DNA of 64,000 nucleotides from Halogranum amylolyticum (GTDB lineage: Archaea; Halobacteriota; Halobacteria; Halobacteriales; Haloferacaceae). The notes beneath the pieces are model-generated. The model worked only from the letters and a program-made list of their open reading frames with translations, was not told the origin of the DNA and did not search any database. Location of the stretch: the NCBI RefSeq assembly GCF_900110465.1, contig NZ_FODV01000003.1, positions 248,001 through 312,000 of the forward strand. The letters run 5' to 3'. Below are positions 36,437 through 45,233 of the stretch, piece after piece (within the stretch, counting starts at the first letter, position 1; each line of letters starts with the position of its first letter). Made by a program: the position numbers and the translations under genes.

Positions 36437-38128
36437 ATGGCTCAGCGAATGGGTAATCAGCCGATGATTGTACTCTCGGAGGAGAGTCAGCGCACCTCCG
36501 GGAAGGACGCACAGTCGATGAACATCACAGCTGGGAAGGCCGTCGCCGAGTCCGTCCGGACGACGCTCGGCCCGAAAGGGATGGACAAGATGCTCGTCGA
36601 CTCGTCGGGCGGCGTCGTCGTCACGAACGACGGCGTGACCATCCTCAAGGAGATGGACATCGACCACCCGGCGGCGAACATGATCGTCGAAGTGTCCGAG
36701 ACCCAGGAGGACGAGGTCGGCGACGGCACGACGACGGCCGTCGTCATCGCCGGTGAACTCCTCGACCAGGCCGAGGAGCTCATCGACTCGGACATCCATC
36801 CGACGACCCTCGCCCAGGGGTACCGCCAGGCCTCCGAGAAGGCGAAGGAACTCCTCGAGTCGAAGGCTATCGACGTGACGAAGGAGGACCGCGAGACCCT
36901 CGTCAAGATCGCCGCGACGGCGATGACCGGCAAGGGTGCGGAGTCCTCGAAAGACCTGCTCGCCGAGCTCGTCGTCGACGCCGTGCTGGCCGTCGCCGAC
37001 GACGACGGAATCGACATCGAGAACGTCTCCGTCGAGAAGCTCGTCGGTGGCTCCATCGACAACTCCGAGCTCGTCGAGGGTGCGGTCATCGACAAGGAAC
37101 GCGTCGACGAAAACATGCCCTACATGGTCGAGGACGCCGACGTGGCCGTCTTCGACGGTGCTCTCGAAGTGAAGGAGACCGAGATCGACACCGAGGTCAA
37201 CGTCACGGACCCCGACCAGCTCCAGCAGTTCCTCGACCAGGAAGAGGAGCAGCTGAAGGAGATGGTCGACGAGCTCGTCGACGTCGGTGCCGACGTCGTC
37301 TTCGTCGGTGACGGCATCGACGACATGGCTCAGCATTACCTCGCGAAGGAGGGTATTCTCGCTGTGCGCCGCGTCAAGAACAGCGACCTCAAGCGTATCG
37401 CCCGCTCGACGGGCGCACGTGTCGTCTCCAGCGTCGACGACATCGAGGCCGACGACCTCGGCTTCGCTGGCTCCGTCTCCCAGAAGGACGTCGGCGGCGA
37501 CGAGCGCATCTTCGTCGAGGACGTCGAGGACGCGAAGGCCGTCAGCCTGTTCCTCCGCGGCGGCACCCAGCACGTCGTCGACGAACTCGAGCGCGCAATC
37601 GACGACTCCCTCGGCGTGGTCCGCACGACGCTGAAGGACGGGAAGGTCCTGCCCGGCGGCGGTGCACCCGAGACCGAGCTCGCTCTCGAACTCCGCGACT
37701 TCGCCGACTCCGTCGGCGGCCGCGAGCAGCTCGCAGTCGAGGCGTTCGCCGACGCGCTGGAGGTCATCCCGCGCACGCTCGCCGAGAACGCCGGTCTCGA
37801 CCCCATCGACTCGCTGGTCGACCTGCGCTCGCGTCACGACTCCGGCGAGTTCGGTGCCGGGCTCGACGCCTACACCGGCGACGTCATCGACATGGAGCAA
37901 GAGGGTGTCGTCGAACCCCTCCGCGTGAAGACGCAGGCCATTGAGTCCGCCACCGAGGCGGCCGTCATGATCCTCCGCATCGACGACGTCATCGCCGCTG
38001 GCGATCTCTCCGGCGGTCAGATCGACCCCGACGACGGCGGCGACGACGAGATGCCGCCGGGCGGCGGTGGCATGGGCGGCGGTATGGGCGGCATGGGCGG
38101 CATGGGCGGTATGGGCGGCGCGATGTGA
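36437..38128 (+). CDS. Thermosome (group II chaperonin) subunit
   Basis: A 563-residue ATP-driven folding chaperonin subunit. Signatures: [59 protein letters not shown] and the ATPase motif [10 protein letters not shown]. The C-terminus ends in a flexible Gly-Gly-Met repeat tail that projects into the chamber. Haloarchaea normally carry two or three subunits; only this one is in the window. The upstream frame to 36344 crosses the promoter and is not part of the gene. Confidence 0.97.
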   Translation: MAQRMGNQPMIVLSEESQRTSGKDAQSMNITAGKAVAESVRTTLGPKGMDKMLVDSSGGVVVTNDGVTILKEMDIDHPAANMIVEVSETQEDEVGDGTTTAVVIAGELLDQAEELIDSDIHPTTLAQGYRQASEKAKELLESKAIDVTKEDRETLVKIAATAMTGKGAESSKDLLAELVVDAVLAVADDDGIDIENVSVEKLVGGSIDNSELVEGAVIDKERVDENMPYMVEDADVAVFDGALEVKETEIDTEVNVTDPDQLQQFLDQEEEQLKEMVDELVDVGADVVFVGDGIDDMAQHYLAKEGILAVRRVKNSDLKRIARSTGARVVSSVDDIEADDLGFAGSVSQKDVGGDERIFVEDVEDAKAVSLFLRGGTQHVVDELERAIDDSLGVVRTTLKDGKVLPGGGAPETELALELRDFADSVGGREQLAVEAFADALEVIPRTLAENAGLDPIDSLVDLRSRHDSGEFGAGLDAYTGDVIDMEQEGVVEPLRVKTQAIESATEAAVMILRIDDVIAAGDLSGGQIDPDDGGDDEMPPGGGGMGGGMGGMGGMGGMGGAM

Positions 38129-38339
38129 AGCAGGCGCTGAGCCACTAACGCCCACCCCCAGTCCGTTCCCGTATCGACTACCGACCGTCGGCCCGCGCGT
38201 TCCACGCGTTCACCGATCCGACTTTCTTTCGGCAGTTCCCTTCAGCCGAGAGCGACGGCGTCGCCGAGACGACCGCGTCGTCGACGCCGGCCACAACTCA
38301 TTCCCGTTGCCCGCGAGGGAGTGACGATGGGTTGTCAAA

Positions 38340-38873
38340 ATGGCAGACAATCGACGTATGTTTCTCAAGAGCGCGGGTGCAACGATGCTCGGCGTGTCGA
38401 CCGCCGGATGCGCGGGGAACGGTTCCGAGGGGGACGACGGAACCACCGAGGCGACGACGACCACGACCGAGTCGACGGGGACGACCGACGGCGCGAACTC
38501 GTCGACGGCAGAGAGCGGCGACGTCGAGGGGACGGTGGGGTCGGAGTCAGACGCCGACCTTGAGATCACGGAACACACGTTCTTCCAAGAGGGGTCGACC
38601 GAGGGCGTCCGTGGGACGGTGACGAACGTCAGCGACAAGACGTTCTCGCTCGTCGTCGTCCACGTCAACCCCGAGAGCGAGGACGGCGACACGCTCGGAC
38701 GGTTCGAAACCGACAGCAGCGAGTCGACCGACACGCTCGAACCGGACGCGACGTGGGAGTTCGAGGTCGTCTTCGACGGCGACCTCGAGTTCACCCAGTA
38801 CACCATCTGGGCGACGGGACAGACGGAGGGGACCGCGGAGAACGCCTCGACCACGGGCGATTCGTCGGCCTGA
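38340..38873 (+). CDS. Tat-type lipoprotein with FxLYD-like domain
   Basis: A 177-residue protein. The leader has NRRMFLKSAGATML and a lipobox (STAGC). A Thr/Ser/Asp-rich linker of about 60 residues precedes a beta domain with VRGTVTNVSDKTFSLVVVHV, the pattern of FxLYD domains. It is probably anchored on the outer face of the membrane. Function unknown. Compare the lipoproteins at 8891 and 50082, which share the leader type but not the domain. Confidence 0.75.
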   Translation: MADNRRMFLKSAGATMLGVSTAGCAGNGSEGDDGTTEATTTTTESTGTTDGANSSTAESGDVEGTVGSESDADLEITEHTFFQEGSTEGVRGTVTNVSDKTFSLVVVHVNPESEDGDTLGRFETDSSESTDTLEPDATWEFEVVFDGDLEFTQYTIWATGQTEGTAENASTTGDSSA

Positions 38874-38940
38874 CGGCTCCGTCAGCGTCTGAGCTTCTTT
38901 TCGAAGAAAAACGAGCGACGATGGAGGCGTATCGGTCCTC

Positions 38941-39084
38941 TTACAGGAACCAGAGGACGAGACCGATGATCAACAGGAGCAGTCCGATTCCCGACGTAGC
39001 CGGCTCGGGGAAGATGAGCAGGATCGCTCCGATGATGATGAGCAGGCTAGCGCCACCCGTCGTTGGTGCGGATCGTCGTGCCAT
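38941..39084 (-). CDS. 47-residue membrane microprotein
   Basis: It starts MARRSAPTTGGASLLIIIGAI and has two short hydrophobic helices with a Pro-Glu-Pro turn between them (IFPEPATSG). It ends in WFL at TAA. The basic N-terminus suggests that end faces the cytoplasm. Unknown function; divergent from the GNAT gene's neighbour region. Confidence 0.6.
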   Translation of the reverse strand: MARRSAPTTGGASLLIIIGAILLIFPEPATSGIGLLLLIIGLVLWFL

Positions 39085-39142
39085 ACCCCCACGTTCGACG
39101 GAGACAATCAAATGCGCTGTGGCCGATTGGCACACCGTTTCG

Positions 39143-39736
39143 TCACGACCGAATCGAGGCGGGCGACGACTCGGGGGATGCCATTGGCGTCAGCGAGAGG
39201 TACATCTCGAAGTCGAGCGGCTGGCGATCAGTGACAGTGAAGCCGGCCTTCCGGAACACGGCGAGTGCAGCGTCGTTGTCCCGAGCGACGTAGAGGACGA
39301 GTGCGTCGAGTCCCGCGGCGGCCTCTCGGCACACGTGACGCGTCAGCTCAGTCCCCAGACCGCGACCCTGAGCGCGGCGGTGGACGTAGATGAAGAACTC
39401 GGCGTCGTCACCCTTCCGTGGGACGAACCCCGCGTGGGCTACGATGTCGTCTCCGAGCCACGCGACGAAGCCCGTCCCGCGCTCGTGGAGTCGTCCGACC
39501 CACGCGCGAATCTCCCGCTCGTCGACCGGCGGGAGCCCCATCGACCGGTCTTCCGGCGCGTAGTCGCGATACATCGAGACGAGGGAACCGACATCGTCGT
39601 CCGTCAGGGGCAGAATCGACACCTGCTCTCCAGCCTCGCCGGTCGCCTGCGAACGGTCCGCCGGAGAGAGCCCACTGCCAGGTCGGATACCGTCGTCCAC
39701 GGGGGTACACACAGTCGAGGCACTCATCGCTATCAC
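39143..39736 (-). CDS. GNAT family N-acetyltransferase
   Basis: A 197-residue protein with one GNAT domain (about 40-180). The acetyl-CoA loop is RRAQGRGLGTELT (R/Q-x2-G-x-G). The preceding strand is AEFFIYVHR, and RDNDAALAVFRKAGF is the usual helix before strand 6. The N-terminal 35 residues look unstructured, so the ATG at 39727 or later is possible. Substrate unknown. Confidence 0.8.
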   Translation of the reverse strand: MIAMSASTVCTPVDDGIRPGSGLSPADRSQATGEAGEQVSILPLTDDDVGSLVSMYRDYAPEDRSMGLPPVDEREIRAWVGRLHERGTGFVAWLGDDIVAHAGFVPRKGDDAEFFIYVHRRAQGRGLGTELTRHVCREAAAGLDALVLYVARDNDAALAVFRKAGFTVTDRQPLDFEMYLSLTPMASPESSPASIRS

Positions 39737-39860
39737 CGTCTATACAACGGTGGTCGAGTCTCAAAGCCGTGTGCCAGCGTATAGACTGGCTTTTTGTACT
39801 CGCTGGCGACGCGCGTCGGACGAGCCGAGCAAGGCCGAGCGAAACGAGGCCCAAGAGGTC

Positions 39861-39913
39861 CGATGGGATTTGAACCGCGGTCGCAGCGGAGCCGCTCTCT
39901 GCTTCAAATCCCA
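39861..39913. repeat. tRNA T-arm fragments beside tRNA-Arg (att-like relic)
   Basis: cgatgggatttgaacc at 39861-39876 is an exact copy of 39961-39976, the 3' part of tRNA-Arg, exactly 100 bp away. An inverted copy of 11 bases (ttcaaatccca, 39903-39913) follows, so the first copy and the inverted copy form a long hairpin. tRNA 3' ends are common attachment sites for integrases; no integrase is nearby. Confidence 0.6.
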
Positions 39914-39955
39914 CGAGGCTCGATACCGGTCGCTCACTGTCGTTCGCAGAGAAGC

Positions 39956-40029
39956 GAGCACGATGGGATTTGAACCCACGACCGTCGGATTAGAAGTCCG
40001 ACGCTCTATCCAGACTGAGCTACGTGCCC
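39956..40029 (-). tRNA. tRNA-Arg(UCU)
   Basis: The minus-strand cloverleaf is complete. The acceptor stem GGGCACG pairs with CGTGCTC. The D arm is GCTC...GAGC. The anticodon stem TCGGA/TCCGA encloses the loop CTTCTAA with anticodon TCT (plus strand 39992-39994). The T arm contains GTTCAAAT. It reads AGA and AGG codons, which are rare in this GC-rich genome. CCA is not encoded and there is no intron. Confidence 0.95.
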
Positions 40030-40076
40030 TCGTTCACAGCCACACGCGGTGGCCTAAAAAGCGATTTGGGTTGCGT

Positions 40077-40511
40077 TCACCCGTTGAACCGGTACAGCGA
40101 CGTCACGTAGGGGAGGCGGTCGAACATCCAGTAGGCGACCGGCAGTCCGACGATCGTCACCGCGAGGAACGCCGCCACGTTCGCCCACAGCCAACTGAAC
40201 CACCAGCCGACGAGCACGAAGTAGACGGCGCGGACGAGAAGCGAGTGCTGGCCGCGAGTCGCCTCGGGGGCGACCCTCGACCGCGGTTCCTTCAGCGACA
40301 GCACCGTCGGGACGAGATTGGTGAGCTTGATACCGATCGGGATGAGCACGATCGTCGCGTTGAGAGACCACGCGACGTTGACGACGGCGGGCGTCGCCCA
40401 CCAGCCGACGACGACGAACCACAGCGCACGGATTACCAACGAGCGTTCGGCCATGCGTATCACTCGGTCGCCGAGCCGTATGTCGATTTCGTCGAGGGCA
40501 CTGACATTCAC
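40077..40511 (-). CDS. YccF-type membrane protein
   Basis: A 144-residue protein with two similar halves. Each has a long helix ending in VVGWW or LVGWW (ALWFVVVGWWAT, AVYFVLVGWWFS) followed by a second helix (TIVLIPIGIKLTNLVPTV, TIVGLPVAYWMFDRLPYVT). This is the duplicated YccF domain of unknown function. The GTG at 40511 is used; an ATG at 40454 (MAERSLVIR) is the alternative. Divergent from UPF0200. Confidence 0.8.
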   Translation of the reverse strand: MNVSALDEIDIRLGDRVIRMAERSLVIRALWFVVVGWWATPAVVNVAWSLNATIVLIPIGIKLTNLVPTVLSLKEPRSRVAPEATRGQHSLLVRAVYFVLVGWWFSWLWANVAAFLAVTIVGLPVAYWMFDRLPYVTSLYRFNG

Positions 40512-40546
40512 AGGGCTTAACCTCGGGAGCGGTGTATGGCCACCTA

Positions 40547-41116
40547 ATGAGAATCATCGGTACCGTCGGACTGCCGGGTAGCGGCAAAGGGGAGGCCGCC
40601 GCCGTCGCCCGCGAGGCGGGCATCCCGGTCGTCACGATGGGCGACGTGATTCGACAGGAGTGCCGCAACAGGGGGCTCAACCCCGCCGAGCACCACGGTG
40701 AGATCGCGACGGCACTCCGCGAGGAGTACGGCCTCGACGCCATCGCCGCCCGCTCGCTCCCGCTGATCCGCGACCACCTCGACGACCACGACACCGTCCT
40801 CGTCGACGGCCTGCGTTCGACGTACGAGGTCGACCGGTTCCGCGAGGCGTTCGGCGACGACTTCCTCGTCGTCAGCGTCGAGGCACCCTTCGAACTCCGC
40901 GCCGAGCGACTCGGCGAGCGCGGCCGCGACGACAGCGACAGCGACGTCGAACGCCTCCGCGCCCGCGACGAGCGCGAACTCGGCTTCGGGATGGGCGAGG
41001 TGATGGACGACGCCGACGTCGTCGTCGACAACACCGGTTCGTTGACGGCGTTCCGCTCGCGAATCCGGACGCTGCTCCGCGACGGTCCCGAGGCATCGAC
41101 GGAGGCCGAGCGATGA
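40547..41116 (+). CDS. UPF0200 family nucleotide kinase-like protein
   Basis: A 189-residue P-loop protein related to adenylate and dephospho-CoA kinases. Walker A is GLPGSGKGEAA (about 7-17). MGDVIRQECRNRG and DTVLVDGLRSTYEVDRF are the lid and Walker B regions. The substrate is unknown for the archaeal UPF0200 family. It overlaps the UPF0201 gene by 4 nt, a pair conserved in archaea. Confidence 0.88.
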   Translation: MRIIGTVGLPGSGKGEAAAVAREAGIPVVTMGDVIRQECRNRGLNPAEHHGEIATALREEYGLDAIAARSLPLIRDHLDDHDTVLVDGLRSTYEVDRFREAFGDDFLVVSVEAPFELRAERLGERGRDDSDSDVERLRARDERELGFGMGEVMDDADVVVDNTGSLTAFRSRIRTLLRDGPEASTEAER

Positions 41117-41532
41117 TCTACAGCGTCGACGTGCGCATCGTCGCGCCCGTCCGCGACACCGAGGTGACGGACCGCGTCGCCGACGCCGTCTCGAACCTCT
41201 TTCCCAACGCCGAACTCGAACACGAGGCGGGCCAACTCGTCGCCGAGACGCACACGCTCGACCCGTTCTCCGACAGACTCCACGAACAGGAGATCCTCGA
41301 CACCGCCCGTCGAGAGTTCGAGAAACGCAAGACTGAGGAGGGCTTTTCCTTCGCGCTGAAGAAGCAGGCGGCGTTCAAGGGCGTCGTCAACTTCGCCGTC
41401 GGCAACCCCGACGAACTCGGCGACATCGACGTCCACGTCACCGTCCGCGAACCGAGCGTCGACGAGTTCATCGCCCACATCGCGCCGCCGACCGAGGACG
41501 GCAGACCCGTCGACACCGACCGCCGCGACTGA
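41113..41532 (+). CDS. UPF0201 family RNA-binding-like protein
   Basis: A 139-residue protein with the UPF0201 plan: an N-terminal ferredoxin-like half (YSVDVRIVAPVRDTEVTDRVADAV) and a conserved segment (SDRLHEQEILDTARREFEKRK, FALKKQAAFKGVVNF). An ATGA overlap joins it to UPF0200. The family structure is ribosomal L5-like, suggesting RNA binding; the function is unknown. Confidence 0.88.
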   Translation: MIYSVDVRIVAPVRDTEVTDRVADAVSNLFPNAELEHEAGQLVAETHTLDPFSDRLHEQEILDTARREFEKRKTEEGFSFALKKQAAFKGVVNFAVGNPDELGDIDVHVTVREPSVDEFIAHIAPPTEDGRPVDTDRRD

Positions 41533-41554
41533 GAGCCCGGGCGCGCCGCGGCTC

Positions 41555-42073
41555 TCACTCGAACAGGTCGCCGTGACGCGCCGCGAGATCCGTGTACGCT
41601 CCGGAGTGGTGCGCCTCGAAGATCTCCTCGGGGTCGAGCGTCGTCTCCGAGAGCGGCGTAACGATAGCGGGGACGCCGCGGACGAACGACTCGGACGGGA
41701 TGTCGTACCCTTCTGGAACGACGGCCCCGGACGCGACGATGCTCTGAGCGCCGACGGTGACCTCGGAGTTGATCGTCGCGTTGAAGCCGACGAGCGCGCC
41801 GTCCTCGACGACGGCGTCGTTCAGCACCGCACCGTGGCCGACCATCACCCGGTCGCCGACGACCGACGCGTGGAGCGTCGCGTTGTCGCCGACGTGGCTC
41901 TCGCGGCCGACGCGGACGAGGCCGACGTCGCCACGAAGCACCACGCCCGGCCAGACGCTGGCGTCGGCGTCGATTCTCACGTCGCCGACGAGCGTCGCGT
42001 CGCGGGCGACGAACGCTTCGTCGCTGATCTGTGGAGACGTACCGTCGAACTCGTAGTGTCGTCGATCGACCAT
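41555..42073 (-). CDS. Gamma-carbonic-anhydrase-like hexapeptide protein
   Basis: A 172-residue left-handed beta-helix protein of the Cam/YrdA family. Of the three histidines that bind zinc in this family, two are present (His68 in NATLH, His80 in MVGHGA). The third position, five residues after His80, is Asn85 (AVLND rather than LHG). Enzyme activity is therefore doubtful; a structural or acyltransferase-like role is possible. Usual length and a clear hexapeptide pattern through residue 140. Confidence 0.85.
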   Translation of the reverse strand: MVDRRHYEFDGTSPQISDEAFVARDATLVGDVRIDADASVWPGVVLRGDVGLVRVGRESHVGDNATLHASVVGDRVMVGHGAVLNDAVVEDGALVGFNATINSEVTVGAQSIVASGAVVPEGYDIPSESFVRGVPAIVTPLSETTLDPEEIFEAHHSGAYTDLAARHGDLFE

Positions 42074-42222
42074 GTGTTATGACAACAACCGACGAGACCA
42101 AAACGTTGTCTCCGAAGTCGACGTGACGCCAGTGGGCACACGACCGATGGTCGAGGGCGACCGGGTCAAGGCCGACGGGGAGAGGGCGGCCGAATCGGAG
42201 TCGAAAACGATCGGTGAAATCC

Positions 42223-43263
42223 TCACGGGACGAGGAGGACGGCCACCGCGAGGCCGATGAACACGACCTTCAGCGTGGTGTTGACCGCGACGACCTTCGA
42301 CCCGAACGACGGCCCCCAGATGCCGTACTGGAACGGGATCGAGCGCTTGAACGTCGAGACGGTAAAGGAGACGATACCGCCGACGAGCATCGTCGCGACG
42401 GCCTGCCGCGGTGTGAACACCGACCCGATCTGCGGCGCGACGGTCGCCGCACCGACGGTCGTGTCGAACGTGAACGCGACGACGACGGGGACGGCCGCAC
42501 CGGGGAGGCCGAGGATCGACGTGAGCGGCGCGGCCGCCTGCGTCACCGTCGTGAGGTCGGTCGTCTCGACGAGCAGCGTCACGAGCACGTAGACGACGGC
42601 GAGTCGCGGGACGATGCTGCGGAGCTTCGACCACGTCTTCTCGCCCGCCGTCCGGAGCACGTCACGCGGCGTCTCGTTCTCCTCGTCGGTCGCCGTCGAC
42701 CGACCCGGTCGGCCGGAGCCGTCCGTCTCGGCCACGGCGGACGCAGACCGAGACCGCGTCCGTCCGTCGAGGAGGAGCGCGCCGGCGAGGACGCCGACGA
42801 GCGTGATGGCGAGTGCGATGGCGGCGCGAGCACCGACGTACATGAGCCCGACCTCCAGTCCGAGGATCGGGACGAGGACGGGAACGTAGAACGTGAAGAT
42901 GTGCTGGACGAAGCCGAAGAACGTGTTCATCGTGACGGCGACGAGCGTCGCGCGGTCGTCGAGCGTCCCGGACTCGCGGAACTCCGCGAGCATGCCGTAG
43001 CCCGCCGTCGTCGACGCTGCGGTCGTGAGGATGGCGGTACCCACTTCGTCGGGGAGGTTCGCCGGGCGAGTGAGATATCGCGAGAGCGCGGCGATCCGTT
43101 CGACGAGGCCGAAGCCGACGGCGACGTTCGCGAGGAAGACGCCGACGGCGATGAACGCCGCGATGCGGGCGACTCGTGGGAGCACGTCGACGAGAAGCGG
43201 CGCGACCGACTCGGCGAGAGTGACGACCGACTGCACGGAGAGGTCTCGGAGAGCGACGGTCAA
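42223..43263 (-). CDS. Nucleoside-recognition (Gate) domain membrane protein
   Basis: A 346-residue multi-pass protein. Two Gate-type halves are visible: PRVARIAAFIAVGVFLANVAVGFGLVERI near the N-terminus and a C-terminal half with ATVAPQIGSVFTPRQAVATMLVGGIVSFT. An acidic/polar cytoplasmic insert (about 160-200) separates them. The family includes bacterial spore-maturation and NupC-like relatives; the substrate is unknown. It lies downstream of the MgtE pair on the same strand, 37 nt away. Confidence 0.75.
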   Translation of the reverse strand: MTVALRDLSVQSVVTLAESVAPLLVDVLPRVARIAAFIAVGVFLANVAVGFGLVERIAALSRYLTRPANLPDEVGTAILTTAASTTAGYGMLAEFRESGTLDDRATLVAVTMNTFFGFVQHIFTFYVPVLVPILGLEVGLMYVGARAAIALAITLVGVLAGALLLDGRTRSRSASAVAETDGSGRPGRSTATDEENETPRDVLRTAGEKTWSKLRSIVPRLAVVYVLVTLLVETTDLTTVTQAAAPLTSILGLPGAAVPVVVAFTFDTTVGAATVAPQIGSVFTPRQAVATMLVGGIVSFTVSTFKRSIPFQYGIWGPSFGSKVVAVNTTLKVVFIGLAVAVLLVP

Positions 43264-43300
43264 AGGGCCGTCGGTCGTTCTCGGACGGTGGAACCGACCG

Positions 43301-43858
43301 TCAGACGAACAGTCGGACCGCGCCGAACAGCACGAGCACGCCGAGCACGTCGCAGGTGTTGGTGACGACCGGGAGGACGACGTCGTCGGGGTCGAGTTCG
43401 AACCGGTAGGCGGCGTAGGTCGCCACGAGCGTGACGACGACGGCGAGGACGGCCAAGCAGACGCCGCTCGTGAGCGAGACGAGAAGCACCGTCGAGAGCG
43501 CCAACTGCGTCGACCCGAGCAGCGTCGTCAGGAGCCACGCACCCGCGCCGATGAGCGGGAACGCCGAGACGGCGAGGGCGACCGTCGCGATGGCGTTGCC
43601 GGCGAGTTCGTCGTCGGTCGGCGAAAACGAGAGCGTCCCGAGGTGGAACGACGTCGAGAGGCGGGCTGCGAGGATGCTCCCGAGGTTGCCCGCGGTGCCG
43701 ATGGTGACCGGCACGAGAACCAGGAGCGAGGGGAACTGCAGCAGCGACCCCTCGAAGCTCCCGAGGACGAGGCCGCTGCCGATCTCGACGAGTGTTAGCA
43801 CGAGCAGGACCGGGAGCATCGCCCGGGAGATCGCCCGAACGGTCCACTCGGTCGTCAC
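43301..43858 (-). CDS. MgtE-type Mg2+ transporter membrane domain (second half-gene)
   Basis: A 185-residue, five-helix MgtE membrane domain without the N and CBS domains. IGTAGNLGSILAARLSTSFHLG is the conserved first pore region and TNTCDVLGVLVLFG the last helix with its Mg-binding Asp. The GTG start overlaps the stop of the next gene upstream (GTGA), so the two half-genes are translated together and probably pair as a heterodimer, as the fused halves do in SLC41. Confidence 0.85.
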   Translation of the reverse strand: MTTEWTVRAISRAMLPVLLVLTLVEIGSGLVLGSFEGSLLQFPSLLVLVPVTIGTAGNLGSILAARLSTSFHLGTLSFSPTDDELAGNAIATVALAVSAFPLIGAGAWLLTTLLGSTQLALSTVLLVSLTSGVCLAVLAVVVTLVATYAAYRFELDPDDVVLPVVTNTCDVLGVLVLFGAVRLFV

Positions 43859-44436
43859 GCGACCCCTCCCACGAAGAGGACGGCCCGGACGGCGACGAGC
43901 AGGAACAGGATACCGAAGACGTCGCCGGTCGTGGTCACCACTGGCCCGACGAGCGTGTCGGGGTTGTAGCCGCGGCGGTAGCCCGCGAAGACGACGGTGA
44001 CGACGACGACGGTGAGCACCGTCCCCGAGAGGACACCCGCGACGAGTGCGATACCGAGCAGCGTCGGCAGTGGTGCGACGGTCCACCCCAGGAGCGTGAG
44101 CAGGAGGAACGCCGCCGCCGCGGCGAACAGACTCGCGAGGATGCCGTTGCCGAGGGCGGCGGCGACGGCCGCGTAGAGTCGTCGGTCGGCGCCGGTCACC
44201 CGAGGTTCGACCAACCCCTGGTGGAGGGCAGTCGCGATGCGTGCGCCGAGGCTCCCGTAGACGTTGCCACGAGTCGCGAGGAGGGCAGGGACGAGTACGA
44301 GCAGTCCGGGGACGGCTTCGAGTTCCGCCCGCATCCCCCCGAGGACGACGCCCGCGAGGAGTCCACCGAGGAGGCTGGCACCCAGCGCCGGGACCGCCTC
44401 GCGGTACGCCTCGACTGCGACCTCGCGCACGCTCAT
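43855..44436 (-). CDS. MgtE-type Mg2+ transporter membrane domain (first half-gene)
   Basis: A 193-residue paralogue of the preceding entry. It has LVPALLATRGNVYGSLGARIATALHQG at the first pore region and TTTGDVFGILFLLVAV at the last helix with the conserved Asp. It also lacks the N and CBS regulatory domains. The ATG at 44436 (MSVREVAVEAYREA) is chosen over one nine codons upstream. It is the first gene of a likely three-gene operon with the other half and the Gate-domain protein. Confidence 0.85.
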   Translation of the reverse strand: MSVREVAVEAYREAVPALGASLLGGLLAGVVLGGMRAELEAVPGLLVLVPALLATRGNVYGSLGARIATALHQGLVEPRVTGADRRLYAAVAAALGNGILASLFAAAAAFLLLTLLGWTVAPLPTLLGIALVAGVLSGTVLTVVVVTVVFAGYRRGYNPDTLVGPVVTTTGDVFGILFLLVAVRAVLFVGGVA

Positions 44437-44787
44437 GTCCGGACTCACACACGGCGACGGCATAAATGGCCGTACAACCGACAGGCCCTGCCACGGTCTA
44501 TCGGTTCCGACGAGTTTCGCCTGTCGCCGCGAACCTCGGAGTAGTCAACCGATGTCCGACCCGCGCGTTCGAACCGCACGTCCCACTCTAGAGGCGCGAG
44601 AACTGGAGGGCTGCATATACAACCACCAGAAGTATGTGCTTGGCGCGTCGTCATCCGATAGAACGAGCGCGACTCGCGGTGCGTCCACCCCCGTGGTGGG
44701 GTCGTGACAGTATTTTAGCTCGCACGTGCTCGGTCGAGCACGGTTCGCACTCTGGTTCACTCGTTCTACGCGACTGGAGTACACACT
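44437..44787. other. 351-bp intergenic region without a clear gene
   Basis: It separates the MgtE pair from a divergent zinc-ribbon gene. It holds A/T blocks that may be promoters (gcatatacaa near 44613-44622; gtattttagc near 44709-44718). A short frame from 44634 is open but has no coding character. Composition is lower in GC than neighbours. Confidence 0.5.
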
Positions 44788-44997
44788 ATGACCGGAATGC
44801 CTGCGGATGTCGACGAGGAGTATCAACGAGAACACTGCGACGTGTGTGGTGACGAAACCCCACACGACGTGACGATGGAGATTCAGGAGACGCACACGGA
44901 CGCTCCCCGAGAGGAGAATCAGAAGTTCGCCAAGTCACCTTGCCGGGTCATCACTTGCAAACGCTGCGGGAACGAATCCCGGACTCTTCAGCGGTAA
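44788..44997 (+). CDS. Small zinc beta-ribbon protein
   Basis: A 69-residue protein with CDVCGDETPHDV and CKRCGNESRTLQR, two CxxC pairs about 40 residues apart forming one zinc ribbon. It is an abundant type of haloarchaeal small protein of unknown function. A second ATG (44797, MPADVDEEY) is possible. A 236-nt gap follows before tusA. Confidence 0.75.
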   Translation: MTGMPADVDEEYQREHCDVCGDETPHDVTMEIQETHTDAPREENQKFAKSPCRVITCKRCGNESRTLQR

Positions 44998-45233
44998 CGA
45001 CGCCGCTATTCGGCTCTTTTCGATCGTCGTACACCGACCGTCCGCTCGTCGCGAGCGACAGCCACAGGTCGTCGTCGCGGACCGACGTTGGTCGAGCTAG
45101 CGGTCATTCTCAGAGTCTTGGAATCACTGTACAATACTATCTTCGTGGGGGACGAACGTCTCTCTGTGAACGGTGACCGACTGTAACTGCGCGAGACAAC
45201 GCAGAGGCGGCAGTCGTCGCCGAGGAGACAGCT

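Noticed and set aside
38060..38125. Tandem ggcggcatg repeats
   Set aside because: These are the Gly-Gly-Met codons of the thermosome C-terminal tail, a normal family feature.
42072..42260. Small frame on the plus strand between the carbonic-anhydrase-like and Gate-domain genes
   Set aside because: It overlaps the 5' end of one gene and the 3' end of the other, and shows no family resemblance or promoter.
44634..44852. A 72-codon frame with a Trp-Trp pair, considered as another leader peptide
   Set aside because: It has no nearby stop after the Trp codons, no hairpin around them, and the next gene (zinc ribbon) has no link to tryptophan.
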